From JALSNL01 sp036479585 (GTDB lineage Bacteria > Bacteroidota > Ignavibacteria > Ignavibacteriales > Melioribacteraceae): a stretch of DNA of 64,000 nucleotides. The notes beneath the pieces were generated by a model. It had not been told where the DNA came from. It worked only from the letters and a program-made list of their open reading frames with translations, and searched no databases. Each line of letters starts with the position of its first letter. Position 1 is the stretch's first letter. Of the stretch, positions 8,642 through 17,254 are shown piece after piece. A program made the translations under genes and the position numbers. Where the stretch lies: positions 1,984,001 through 2,048,000 of the forward strand of contig OZ245062.1 of assembly GCA_965224785.1 (NCBI GenBank). The letters run 5' to 3'.

Positions 8642-8693
8642 GATTCCTCCTATTGGATTTTGTAAATAGTTATTTATTTTTAAAACTTCTTTT

Positions 8694-9722
8694 CTACAAA
8701 GAAAAATTCAAACTTAAACGGTTTATATTTTCAAAAAATTCTACATGTGTGTATGAATAGTCAAAACTTCCTTCATAACCTTGCAAATCAAATTTAACTC
8801 CAACACCAAAACTAAAATCTTCAACATCATAATTAAATTTATAACCAGCTCTTAGAGCAAACATTTTAGCATAAACTAATTCAGTACCAACATGAACTCT
8901 TTCAGTATAATCAATTGGATGTAAAATATCAAATGTAGTATTAATTTCAATATTGTTTTGGTCTGGCAAAATAACTCTTGCAATATCCATTGCCATTCCC
9001 ATTCTTAATACAAGTGGTAGTTGAAAAACTTCTGTCCAATATTTCATATCAGTTGAAAAATTTTGTAGTGCAACTCCTAAAACTAAATCTTCATATCCTA
9101 CTTTATAAAATGCTCCAAAATCAAAACCCCAATGGTTTAAATTCCAGTCTCTAGTTTCATATTCATAAATTCCATTTTCTTTATCAATTTCCTTTATAGC
9201 AATTGCAGCTGTTCCTAAATTTTCATGAATGAATTTATATTTTAGTCCAAAAGAAAACAAATCATTTACTGGATATGCATACGCAATTCCAACAGCATAG
9301 TCAGATATATTAAGATCACCAGTAAGAATAAAACCTCTTTCGTTCACGCTTTTATCAACTCTTCTCGTTCCGGGTATTCTTCCGTAATCCATATAAACTA
9401 AATCAATTCCTATTGTACCATAAACATCCGAACCATAAGCAGCGCCAAAACCATAAACCTTAGTATCAGCAATCCAACTAACATGATTCATTGCTAGACC
9501 AAAACCACTAAGTTCAGTCATAGTTCCAGGGTTATAAAAAAGTCCTTGTGTTCCACTAACACTTGCAACACTAGCATTACCCATTGCACTTTCTCTTGCA
9601 CCAAGACTAATTGATAAATAAGTCATACCACTTTGCCCAGCTTTTTTCTGCTGACCAAAATTTACATTAAAAAAAGATATAATCAATAGTATAATTGTTA
9701 TAAATGAAATTTTAAATTTCAT
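8694..9722 (-). CDS. PorV/PorQ-like outer-membrane beta-barrel protein
   Basis: The 342-residue protein has a signal peptide followed by GMTYLSISLGARESAMGNA, the hallmark start of the PorV/PorQ (UPF0164) barrel family, then NPGTM and repeated alternating strands to the end (SFDYSYTHVEFF, LSLNFSL). In Porphyromonas PorV ferries cargo of the type IX system from the translocon to the attachment complex. Here it sits between a TonB-receptor/surface-protein pair and a sorting-domain cargo, which suggests a dedicated barrel for this unit and not the housekeeping PorV. I chose the ATG at 9722: GGAG lies six bases before it, whereas a GTG at 9734 overlaps that site. It is 22 bases downstream of the fibronectin-III gene and so is co-transcribed with it. 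Confidence 0.85.
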   Translation of the reverse strand: MKFKISFITIILLIISFFNVNFGQQKKAGQSGMTYLSISLGARESAMGNASVASVSGTQGLFYNPGTMTELSGFGLAMNHVSWIADTKVYGFGAAYGSDVYGTIGIDLVYMDYGRIPGTRRVDKSVNERGFILTGDLNISDYAVGIAYAYPVNDLFSFGLKYKFIHENLGTAAIAIKEIDKENGIYEYETRDWNLNHWGFDFGAFYKVGYEDLVLGVALQNFSTDMKYWTEVFQLPLVLRMGMAMDIARVILPDQNNIEINTTFDILHPIDYTERVHVGTELVYAKMFALRAGYKFNYDVEDFSFGVGVKFDLQGYEGSFDYSYTHVEFFENINRLSLNFSL

Positions 9723-9744
9723 ACTTAACTCCACAAATTTTTGC

Positions 9745-11808
9745 TTATCTAATTATGACAAATTTACCTTTTGTACTTCCAACAGATTTACCTTCTAAGT
9801 CCCAGCCTTCAATGTAATAAACATATACACCGCTTCTAATTGTTTGCCAGTAGTCAGTAATTTGAAACCATTCTTCATCTGCAGATTCTGAAACTGAATT
9901 TGGGTTATCTGGATTTGGATGCGGAACAGTAGCAAGAAGATCACCACTCATTGTAAATATTCTAATTATTGCTTTTGCCGGAAGCCCAACAAAACCAAGC
10001 TTATCCTCTAGTCTTGGAACGTCATTATAATCTTCAACAACAGTTCCACCGTAAGCCAATCCTTGTACGTGGTATGGATTTGGAACAACATAAACTGAAT
10101 CTAACTGTGGTCTTGAACCTAAGAAAGGAGAACCACCAACTGCATAATTTCTATTATAGTAACGACTTGATTCTAATGACTGACCCAGATTTATACCTGT
10201 AGTATTTTTTGTTCCATCATCAAAAGCTGTAACTGAGTAATAATATTTTTTTCCCCTCTCAGTATTTCTATCTGTATAATGAGTTGTGTCTCCGTTAAAT
10301 GTAGTAATAAGTTTATACGGATTTGTATAAATCCCTTCCGCTCTATATACTTTATAACCAACAAAATCTAGCTCTTTAGTTTGCCAATCTTTTTTATCTG
10401 CAACAGATTTCCATTCTAATTCAATTTTACCAGGACCCGGAGTTATATTAAAATCATCTGGTGCTGGTGGCGGAGTTGGTAAATTTTCTAAACCTATTGA
10501 CCAAGCATACTCTGCATTTTTAGCATGCTGAAATAAGGAATCAAGACCAGTCGCAATTAAAGCATTCTTTGCTTCATCTCCGGTCTTACCTTCAAATTCT
10601 AAATTACCATTTAACCATTTTGCACCAGCTTCTACTGCAAGTTTTTGAGAGATTGAACCAACAGCTTCATATAAAACTATTGTCACACTTTCGCCAAAAT
10701 TAAGATTGTAAGGACCGAATGACATTAGTGCAACTGGCTCCTGAACTAAGGCATCATAAGCATTTGAAGCTTTACCAACTGTTCCTTGCGATTGCGTACC
10801 TGAACTAAGTTCTAAATATAATTCGTTCTCAGTATTTCCTTTTGTGTAAGATTTAAATATTCTACGAGGAGTTATTTGAACTGTAGATGGTTGATTTTTG
10901 TCATCTGTATTATCTGCTGGAGAAGTATCTGCATGAAGTACACCGAACCCTGGAAATTGTGGAGATAAAAACTCTCCAGTTGTTGGATCAGGATCTCCAG
11001 TATCATCTTTTGAGGAATGGTTATCATCGGCATCTCCATCATATACATAATATAATCCACGTAAATCTTCACCTGGTTGCTTGCCATAGTAAACTGCCCA
11101 ATCATCATTTTGTCCAATTATTTGATGACCCAAATCGCCACTAGGAAGAAGTAGAAATTGAAAGCCAAAATAAACATCTGTCAAATTTTGATCTGGTAAT
11201 TCGATAGTTGCTTTATCTAAATCAGTATTACCATCATTAGTAAAAGTGTATTCTTTAATAATATAACTGTTATGGTTTTGGTTTGCCAAAGCATAACTAA
11301 ACATATGTACATTTACACCAACATCCGCTGCCCATTTAGATTCAATTCTTTCATCTGCAATAATTGATGAAGACTTTGAGCTTGATGATCGAGTATCTAG
11401 AAAGCGCGTTTCTAAAGAATTATTCACAGTAACATTCGGGAGTCTATTTCTAACTTTCTTCTTTATAGAAATTGGAGTTACATAATTTGTGGCTTCATCA
11501 TTTTCAAACCCTCCTTCTGAAACATAAGTAGGATGAAAAACATTTAGTTTATCTGTCCAATTTGATGTTCCAATCCAAACACCAATTCCGTTATTGTTTT
11601 TTCTAATCATCGTTCTAAAGTCGCCACCAGGGTAAGTCATTTGATTTTGCAATGGAGCATAGTTAGGAACTGAACCACTTGAGAACATAGTTTCCCAAAG
11701 TTTTCCAATTTCATGACTACGAGTAGTTTGCGAAAAACTATTATTAGTAAAACAACAAAATGAGTAAAATACTATAAGTACCAAAAAATATTTAACTCTC
11801 AACAACAT
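9745..11808 (-). CDS. Large secreted protein with fibronectin-III segment and divergent T9SS-like tail
   Basis: The 687-residue protein has a signal peptide (MLLRVKYFLVLIVFYSFC), a long N-terminal region of about 420 residues without a family I recognise, and a fibronectin type III domain at roughly residues 450-550 (APDDFNITPGPGKIELEWK to KKYYYSVTAFDDG). The tail starts with VYVVPNPYHVQ and ends with SGVYVYYIEGWD and KGKFVIIR, resembling a sorting-domain fold but without the NYPNPFN signature. An ATG at 11808 is preceded by GGAGG, which decides the start over an upstream frame extension at 11841. Its gene stands between the TonB receptor upstream and the PorV-like barrel downstream. By position it could act as the surface lipoprotein-like partner that SusD provides in Bacteroidia, but it shares no visible TPR-like helices with SusD. 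Confidence 0.75.
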   Translation of the reverse strand: MLLRVKYFLVLIVFYSFCCFTNNSFSQTTRSHEIGKLWETMFSSGSVPNYAPLQNQMTYPGGDFRTMIRKNNNGIGVWIGTSNWTDKLNVFHPTYVSEGGFENDEATNYVTPISIKKKVRNRLPNVTVNNSLETRFLDTRSSSSKSSSIIADERIESKWAADVGVNVHMFSYALANQNHNSYIIKEYTFTNDGNTDLDKATIELPDQNLTDVYFGFQFLLLPSGDLGHQIIGQNDDWAVYYGKQPGEDLRGLYYVYDGDADDNHSSKDDTGDPDPTTGEFLSPQFPGFGVLHADTSPADNTDDKNQPSTVQITPRRIFKSYTKGNTENELYLELSSGTQSQGTVGKASNAYDALVQEPVALMSFGPYNLNFGESVTIVLYEAVGSISQKLAVEAGAKWLNGNLEFEGKTGDEAKNALIATGLDSLFQHAKNAEYAWSIGLENLPTPPPAPDDFNITPGPGKIELEWKSVADKKDWQTKELDFVGYKVYRAEGIYTNPYKLITTFNGDTTHYTDRNTERGKKYYYSVTAFDDGTKNTTGINLGQSLESSRYYNRNYAVGGSPFLGSRPQLDSVYVVPNPYHVQGLAYGGTVVEDYNDVPRLEDKLGFVGLPAKAIIRIFTMSGDLLATVPHPNPDNPNSVSESADEEWFQITDYWQTIRSGVYVYYIEGWDLEGKSVGSTKGKFVIIR

Positions 11809-11853
11809 AATTCCTCCGAATGACACAATTTCTTTTTTCACTTAAAACTTACT

Positions 11854-11933
11854 TTTGTCATTTCCGAATGTTTCTATCGGAAATCCATTTCTTAAGGTTT
11901 GACTGGATTCCCAGTCAAGCTGAGAATGACAAA
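11854..11933. repeat. Palindromic intergenic repeat with 9-base terminal inverted repeats
   Basis: TTTGTCATT at 11854-11862 and AATGACAAA at 11925-11933 are perfect inverted ends of an 80-base element. Inside, TTGACTGG (11899-11906) and CCAGTCAA (11911-11918) form a perfect 8-base hairpin. The same TGTCATTCC / GGAATGACA vocabulary occurs in several gaps of this window, so it is a dispersed non-coding element. Confidence 0.75.
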
Positions 11934-11966
11934 CAGCTCTGTTCTCACTTTAATGTTTTATTTTAT

Positions 11967-14903
11967 TTATAAATTTAACCTAATACCAAAAATGTAAGAA
12001 CGATATTCTCCAGTATATAGCACATCACTTTCTGTTCTTAGTATGTTTTTATCAGATACGTCTTCACTTCCAACCCTATCAGTTTTTCCATTTGCAAAAA
12101 GATCATCATAGTAATCTTTATTATTTGGAATTGCAGATCTAAATTTACTAACCAACAGATTGCTAACATCTAAGTACACTTCAAAATCAAGTAAACTTAA
12201 AAAATCAAAACTTCTGCTTATTCGTAAATCTGAGCTAAAATATGGTATAGTGTAAAACTTAACTTCCGGATGTTGATTTCTAAAATCTTTATCAGGATGT
12301 TCTTCAAATTCAGGACCTTGATATATTAAACTAAAACTAACTCTTGTCTTATGAAGAATTGGATAATCCATAATTCTTGGACCCCAATCTTCTGGAGCTT
12401 TTAGTGTAATAACTCCACGACCATAAGGAGTTAATTCTTTTTCTAATGAACGAGGAACTCCTCTTAATTCTCCATTAATACCTATTGCCGGATTATCCGT
12501 AATAACCGGAATTTGACTTATGTTAGGAACTTCTAAATCGCTAATATTTTTTTGTGTTAAACTAAAGTTGAAATAACCAGTTACAAATCTTCCACTAGAT
12601 TTTCTAATTTCAATATCTAAACCTCTAACTTCCCTAAACTCTCTTTGTACCGCTGATTCAAGAACAATGCTTTGATCTGAATGAGCATAAACAATTCCAC
12701 TTGTAACATCTGAATAATCTTTATAGAATGCTCCAATGTGCAACTGAAACCATCCATAAACATTTTGATCATAACCAAGTTCAAAATTATACGATTTTTG
12801 ATAATCAAGATTTGAATTACCTAACCATTGAAGTCTATTATTATGTGCGGCCGTTGTAGAATACATACCTTCCGCTGGAGGCATTTGTACAAAGTGTCCA
12901 TAGTTTAAATATACTTTACTGTTTGTAGTAATCGGGAAAGAAATTCCTATCCTAGGACTAACATGAATTTTTGCAGAAGGTTTGCTTGTTGGAAATGTTT
13001 CCTCAAGAAAAGAATTTACAACTTCAAGATTAGTTGCAAAGTCTAATGTTTTTGTTACATCTGGCATTTCTTTATTTACATCATAATAATCAAAGCGAAG
13101 ACCAACATTTGCAATCATTCCAAAAAACTCAATTTTATCTTGAACAAAAGCACTAAATTCTATTGGAGAAACATCGTACTTCCATTCAAACAATTGAGCT
13201 AAATCATCATTATGGATGTGAACTCTATCCTCAACAAGTTTATTTAATTTTAACTCAACTCCAGTTTTTAACTCGTGCGAAGGATGAAACTGATTAATTA
13301 AAGACACTCTAAAATTTAATCTGTTACTATACGAATTATCTGTAGTGTTTGCTCTTCCAAACATTCTATTTCCGGTAACAGCATCTGTTACACCAAGATC
13401 AAGTGGAATAAATCCAGACTGTGGATCATAATATAATCTATCATGAAATGTTCTTCCGCTTGAAGCTGGAGAATTAGCAAATCTTTCTGTTGCCCATTTT
13501 GCTTGGAAGAAATTTACATCTGCTTCAACATATAAAGTTGGTGAAAAAACTTGAAGTAGTCTAGCCCCAACTAAAGTAGTTCTATTTTCAACTCTTGGTT
13601 TATTAAAGAAATAAAATAGGTCAGAGTTTCCTCCACCATAAGACAGTTTATTTTCATTGTTCCACTTACTATTTGCGTCATCCCTAAAAACAGTATTAAC
13701 ATAATTATTAAGAACAGATATTGTAAGATGAGTGTCGTCTGCTAAACGATTAATCATTTTAAGTGAAAAACCAGTTTCTTCATAACTATCTTTTGCTTGA
13801 GGAAAAGTATAAGGTCTGTCAATAAATTTAAAGCCTGCTAAAATATTTACATCCCAAGGTAAAAAATCTACTCCACCACTTAAAGTTAAATCTAAATTAT
13901 GTCCAGTGCTATTTCCATACTCTACTGGTCTATGTCGCCAGTTCCATAATTCCCTTGCTTCGGCTGGAGTTAAATCATTATCAGGGTTGTTATCATTTAG
14001 CAATCTATCTGAATACGCTTTCCATCCTTCCCACTTAACAGTATCAGGAGTTACTCCTTCAAAGCGTACAAGTTGCGATGCGGAATCTGCATTTGCTCCA
14101 TCATAAAGTCTGTATTGCCAATACGAAGCTGGATCGTATCTATCTCTTCCGGCATGTCTTTTCCCGGCTGGTTCAAGTTGGTAATCTAAAGATAAATGGA
14201 AATCGTTACTAGGATTTTTTGTTACAATGTTTACAACTCCAGAACGAGATTCTCCATACTCGGCATTATAACCACCTCTTAAAATTTTTATTTCTTGAAT
14301 ACTTCCCTTGTTAATTGGGAAAGAAACCTTGCCCATCTTTGAATCAACAGTTGAGTAGCCATCTATAAGAACATTAACTTCAGAAGCATCTCCAGCTCTT
14401 ATTTCAAGATTGCCTTCAACTAAACTTCCTTGAACTCCAGCTTGCATTCCAATTACATCTTCAACTCTGTTAGCAAAAGGAAGTTCTTCAATATCACTTG
14501 CTTGTATATTTGTTTCGGATGCGGAAACATCTAACCTAACCAATTCTTGTTTCGCTGTTACAACAACTTCTTCACTTTCAATTGTGGCGGGAGTTAATTC
14601 AATACTTAATTGGATGGTTCTATCAACTTCCACATTTATGCCTTTTATTGTAGTTGCTTTATATCCAATCATGCTAGCTTTAACTTCATACGAACCTGGA
14701 GCTACTCTAAGAATTATAAAAACTCCATTTACATCCGAGGCAGCACCAAGAGAAGTTCCCCTTAACATAATGTTGGCACCAATTAAAGGTTCACCTGTTT
14801 GAGAATCAATAATAGTTCCTCTAACCTTACCGGTGGTTGAAGCAAATAATGATACACTAACTATGGACAAAAGTAAAACTAAAATTAGTAGTTGTCTATT
14901 CAT
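11967..14903 (-). CDS. TonB-dependent outer-membrane receptor with carboxypeptidase-regulatory-like domain
   Basis: The 978-residue protein has a signal peptide (MNRQLLILVLLLS), a carboxypeptidase-D-regulatory-like domain at about residues 24-105 (GKVRGTIIDSQTGEPLIGAN), a plug domain from about 110 to 225 (including NVLIDGYSTVDS and GGYNAEYGESRSGVVNIVTK) and a long barrel ending in the aromatic-rich strand YRSYIFGIRLNL. GGAGAG lies upstream of the ATG at 14903; an upstream frame start at 14936 lacks this site. There is no SusD gene next to it. Instead the fibronectin-III protein, PorV-like barrel and T9SS cargo follow in order. The operator-like palindrome at 14996-15024 lies about 95 bases before the start. 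It probably imports a glycan fragment or other ligand, energised by TonB; the ligand is unknown. Confidence 0.9.
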   Translation of the reverse strand: MNRQLLILVLLLSIVSVSLFASTTGKVRGTIIDSQTGEPLIGANIMLRGTSLGAASDVNGVFIILRVAPGSYEVKASMIGYKATTIKGINVEVDRTIQLSIELTPATIESEEVVVTAKQELVRLDVSASETNIQASDIEELPFANRVEDVIGMQAGVQGSLVEGNLEIRAGDASEVNVLIDGYSTVDSKMGKVSFPINKGSIQEIKILRGGYNAEYGESRSGVVNIVTKNPSNDFHLSLDYQLEPAGKRHAGRDRYDPASYWQYRLYDGANADSASQLVRFEGVTPDTVKWEGWKAYSDRLLNDNNPDNDLTPAEARELWNWRHRPVEYGNSTGHNLDLTLSGGVDFLPWDVNILAGFKFIDRPYTFPQAKDSYEETGFSLKMINRLADDTHLTISVLNNYVNTVFRDDANSKWNNENKLSYGGGNSDLFYFFNKPRVENRTTLVGARLLQVFSPTLYVEADVNFFQAKWATERFANSPASSGRTFHDRLYYDPQSGFIPLDLGVTDAVTGNRMFGRANTTDNSYSNRLNFRVSLINQFHPSHELKTGVELKLNKLVEDRVHIHNDDLAQLFEWKYDVSPIEFSAFVQDKIEFFGMIANVGLRFDYYDVNKEMPDVTKTLDFATNLEVVNSFLEETFPTSKPSAKIHVSPRIGISFPITTNSKVYLNYGHFVQMPPAEGMYSTTAAHNNRLQWLGNSNLDYQKSYNFELGYDQNVYGWFQLHIGAFYKDYSDVTSGIVYAHSDQSIVLESAVQREFREVRGLDIEIRKSSGRFVTGYFNFSLTQKNISDLEVPNISQIPVITDNPAIGINGELRGVPRSLEKELTPYGRGVITLKAPEDWGPRIMDYPILHKTRVSFSLIYQGPEFEEHPDKDFRNQHPEVKFYTIPYFSSDLRISRSFDFLSLLDFEVYLDVSNLLVSKFRSAIPNNKDYYDDLFANGKTDRVGSEDVSDKNILRTESDVLYTGEYRSYIFGIRLNL

Positions 14904-14995
14904 ATAACACTCTCCAAAGAAAGAAACATCAAACAAATATCACTTAAAGTTTGAATTATAAAACATTAGTCAATAACAATCTTTTTCCTATACTA

Positions 14996-15024
14996 ATTAG
15001 ACAAATAACAATCGATTGTCTAAT
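14996..15024. promoter_or_regulatory. Palindromic operator-like site upstream of the TonB-receptor unit
   Basis: The perfect 12-base palindrome ACAATCGATTGT (15008-15019) is nested in a longer inverted pair ATTAGACAA (14996-15004) and TTGTCTAAT (15016-15024). The central CG and length fit LacI-family operators. Near-identical cores occur at 20655-20674 and 54319-54330. The rest of the 319-base gap 14904-15222 holds a small CCTTG-A-CAAGG palindrome at about 15091-15101 and a repeat fragment but no gene. Confidence 0.55.
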
Positions 15025-15141
15025 TGAATTTTCAAATTATAATTTTTGATTTGAAAACGCAAATTAAATATTTATTAAAAACCTTGACAAGGTATATATA
15101 TTTAATAGTCAACAGAGCAAAATCATGATTCTATATTTTTT

Positions 15142-15193
15142 GTACTTCGACTCCCCGCCAAACAACCAAGGTGGGCAAGCTGCTCAGTATGAC
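15142..15193. repeat. Degenerate copy of the dispersed intergenic repeat
   Basis: TACTTCGACTCC followed about 30 bases later by GCTCAGTATGAC matches the end words of the TGTCATTC/GAATGACA-type elements found elsewhere in the window. It contains a CCGCC / GGTGGGC near-inverted pair. It is non-coding. Confidence 0.45.
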
Positions 15194-15222
15194 TAAATTT
15201 TCTTCTTAATATAATTATGCGA

Positions 15223-16188
15223 CTAAACTTTCATTGATTTTAATTCTTCTTGTTCTAAGATTATTGGAGCGTAATTCATTTCATTTTTAATTTTTGAAAT
15301 ATTATATTTTCTACTCATTGCAACAAAAGCAACATCAAATTTTGTAATCATTGGAGTTGATTTTAGATTTAATATTTTCCATAAAAATTCCATAATTGTA
15401 GCAATGAATAATGCCAAGGATTTAGGAAGATTTTTGTTGGGTACAACTACTCCCCTTGTTTGAATAAGTTTTGTTAAAAACTTTTTAACAGTTTGTGAAT
15501 TGTCATCTGTAACAAAATATATATTTTTATTTACTCCTTTACTCAATGATAAATATACAGCCTCTGCTACATTATCAACGTGAACCATTTCTAAAAGATT
15601 TTCCCCATTGTTTATCCACATAAAATCTTTGGAATTAATTTTTGCAATAATTGTGTCAAGTGCTTTAACACCTTTGCCCCAAATAAAAGTCGGGCGTAAT
15701 ATTATGCTTTCCATCTTTCCATTTTGGGATTGGATAAATTTTTCAGCAAGCATTTTGGATTTACCGTAATAAGAATTTGGTTCTTTGGGATAGGGTTCAG
15801 TTTCGTCAATATCAATCAAATCTTTTTTATCTTGCAAAACACTTTCTGAACTTATATAAATAAATCGACTAACTTTATTTTCTTCAGCTACTTGATATAT
15901 TTTTTTGGTTGCTTGCACAATCCCAATATTAAATTTTTTCCAATTACCCCACAACTCAACGGGAGCAGCACAATGTATAAGTATATCAATATTATTTAAA
16001 GCTGTTTTCCACTCATCAATATTTTCGAGAGAGCCTTTTATCGGTTCAACATTTAATTCTCTTAAACTCTCAATAGATTTTTCGGAACGTGCTAGTCCAG
16101 AAATAATAAAAGACTCTTTCTTCAATCTTTCAATTATTCTCTTACCTAAAAATCCACTTCCACCAGTTATAAATATTTTTTTTGACAT
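15223..16188 (-). CDS. NAD-dependent epimerase/dehydratase-type extended SDR protein
   Basis: The 321-residue cytoplasmic protein starts with the Rossmann glycine motif FITGGSGFLGKRI and carries the extended-SDR active-site pair YYGKSKMLAEKF (Tyr-x3-Lys), with the upstream Ser in FIYISSESV. The C-terminal part (MVHVDNVAEAVYLSL) is the usual substrate lobe of this class, which includes sugar-nucleotide epimerases, sterol dehydrogenases and dihydroflavonol reductases. The ATG at 16188 places the glycine motif at the normal distance from the N-terminus; a frame extension to 16218 is possible and has no clear Shine-Dalgarno site. It follows the acyl-ACP thioesterase gene by 91 bases. The lipid-like neighbour raises the option of a sterol- or lipid-type substrate, but this is not decided by sequence. 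Confidence 0.8.
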   Translation of the reverse strand: MSKKIFITGGSGFLGKRIIERLKKESFIISGLARSEKSIESLRELNVEPIKGSLENIDEWKTALNNIDILIHCAAPVELWGNWKKFNIGIVQATKKIYQVAEENKVSRFIYISSESVLQDKKDLIDIDETEPYPKEPNSYYGKSKMLAEKFIQSQNGKMESIILRPTFIWGKGVKALDTIIAKINSKDFMWINNGENLLEMVHVDNVAEAVYLSLSKGVNKNIYFVTDDNSQTVKKFLTKLIQTRGVVVPNKNLPKSLALFIATIMEFLWKILNLKSTPMITKFDVAFVAMSRKYNISKIKNEMNYAPIILEQEELKSMKV

Positions 16189-16279
16189 TTGATTATTTTC
16201 TTGTAAAGAAATATTCATCAGAGATTGGAATTTTATTTTTTATATTTTTTTTTCAAAAAAAAAACTTATTATAGTGTAA

Positions 16280-17035
16280 TCAAGCCAATTCTCTTTTCTT
16301 CCAAATTGTTTTAGCTGTAGAACAAACCTTGTTACTACCTTGAACTTTAATAGTGTGAATAAAAGAATTGTCATCTGTATCTTTCTCAGTTGTAGATATT
16401 ACAATATCGCCATATTCAGCTTCTGCAATAAATCTTCCATCAATAAAATGTAAATAATAATTATCAATCAACTCTTCGGGAAGCGACTCAATAAGCCATT
16501 GCAAATATCTAATATTGTTAACATGTTTATTCATATCCGTATCGTACCTATTAACCATAAATTTTTCCGTATAACTTGCGGAGTCAATAGGAGCTATCTT
16601 TTTTGTAATGTCTAGAGCTATACAATCTTCATCACTATAAGACCATCTCTCTTTAATATCATCAAAAATCTGAATAGGTCTTCTCTTTTCAATATCAAAA
16701 AACACCCATAGACCTTTTGACCTACCAATAATATTACCTTGTTCATCATAGAGAATATTATGCCTAAAACCTCTAATAGTAGAATATTTTGAGAGCCAGG
16801 TTCTAATAACAATTTTTTCTTTATACTTAGGATATCGTTCTATTTGCATAACTCCGGAACGTAAAACCCAACCGACATTTTGTGCTACAAGGTCGTACAA
16901 ACTATAGTCTATGGAGTAACAATGATCAGCTGCTGTTTCTTCTAGTAAAGTTAAAATAGTAGTCGGAGGTGCTTCTCCAAATTTATCCATTTCGAAATAT
17001 CTTAACTCAAATTGTCTATCAAAATAGTTTTCCAT
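16280..17035 (-). CDS. Acyl-ACP thioesterase
   Basis: The 251-residue cytoplasmic protein matches the bacterial/plant FatA-like acyl-ACP thioesterase family: a double hot-dog fold with the first half beginning FELRYFEMDKFGEAPPTTIL and the second half beginning VNRYDTDMNKHVNNIRYLQW. The Asn-His pair in the second half (KHVNNIRY) is in the position of the catalytic Asn/His of the family. The enzyme hydrolyses acyl-ACP to release free fatty acids. AAGGA is well placed before the ATG. The gap upstream to 17254 carries a palindromic repeat but no gene. It is the only obvious fatty-acid gene in the window and so looks unrelated to the glycan genes. Confidence 0.87.
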   Translation of the reverse strand: MENYFDRQFELRYFEMDKFGEAPPTTILTLLEETAADHCYSIDYSLYDLVAQNVGWVLRSGVMQIERYPKYKEKIVIRTWLSKYSTIRGFRHNILYDEQGNIIGRSKGLWVFFDIEKRRPIQIFDDIKERWSYSDEDCIALDITKKIAPIDSASYTEKFMVNRYDTDMNKHVNNIRYLQWLIESLPEELIDNYYLHFIDGRFIAEAEYGDIVISTTEKDTDDNSFIHTIKVQGSNKVCSTAKTIWKKRELA

Positions 17036-17126
17036 ATTTTATCCTTTAATTACTTTAATTGGAAATATACAATAGTCAAATCCTGCTAAAAAAACATCGG
17101 GACAAGTTTGGTTTTCGGATTAATGT

Positions 17127-17217
17127 TGTCATACCGGTTTGTATTTTTTGCAATACCGGTATCTGATTCTTTAGTAGATCCCGGTATTACACAAAAAACG
17201 TGTAAACCGGAATGACA
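17127..17217. repeat. Palindromic CCGGTAT intergenic repeat
   Basis: The ends TGTCATACCGGTTT (17127-17140) and AAACCGGAATGACA (17204-17217) are inverted copies with one mismatch, and the inner words AATACCGG and CCGGTATT continue the fold. The whole 91-base element could form a long imperfect stem. It fills most of the 219-base gap 17036-17254, which has no gene. Confidence 0.75.
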
Positions 17218-17254
17218 GTTGGATGTTTTCATAATTTCTAAAATCATTTTCATT

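Noticed and set aside
9745..11808. SusD homolog
   Set aside because: There are no TPR-like helix repeats and no SusD lipoprotein signal; the sequence is strand-rich with a fibronectin-III domain.
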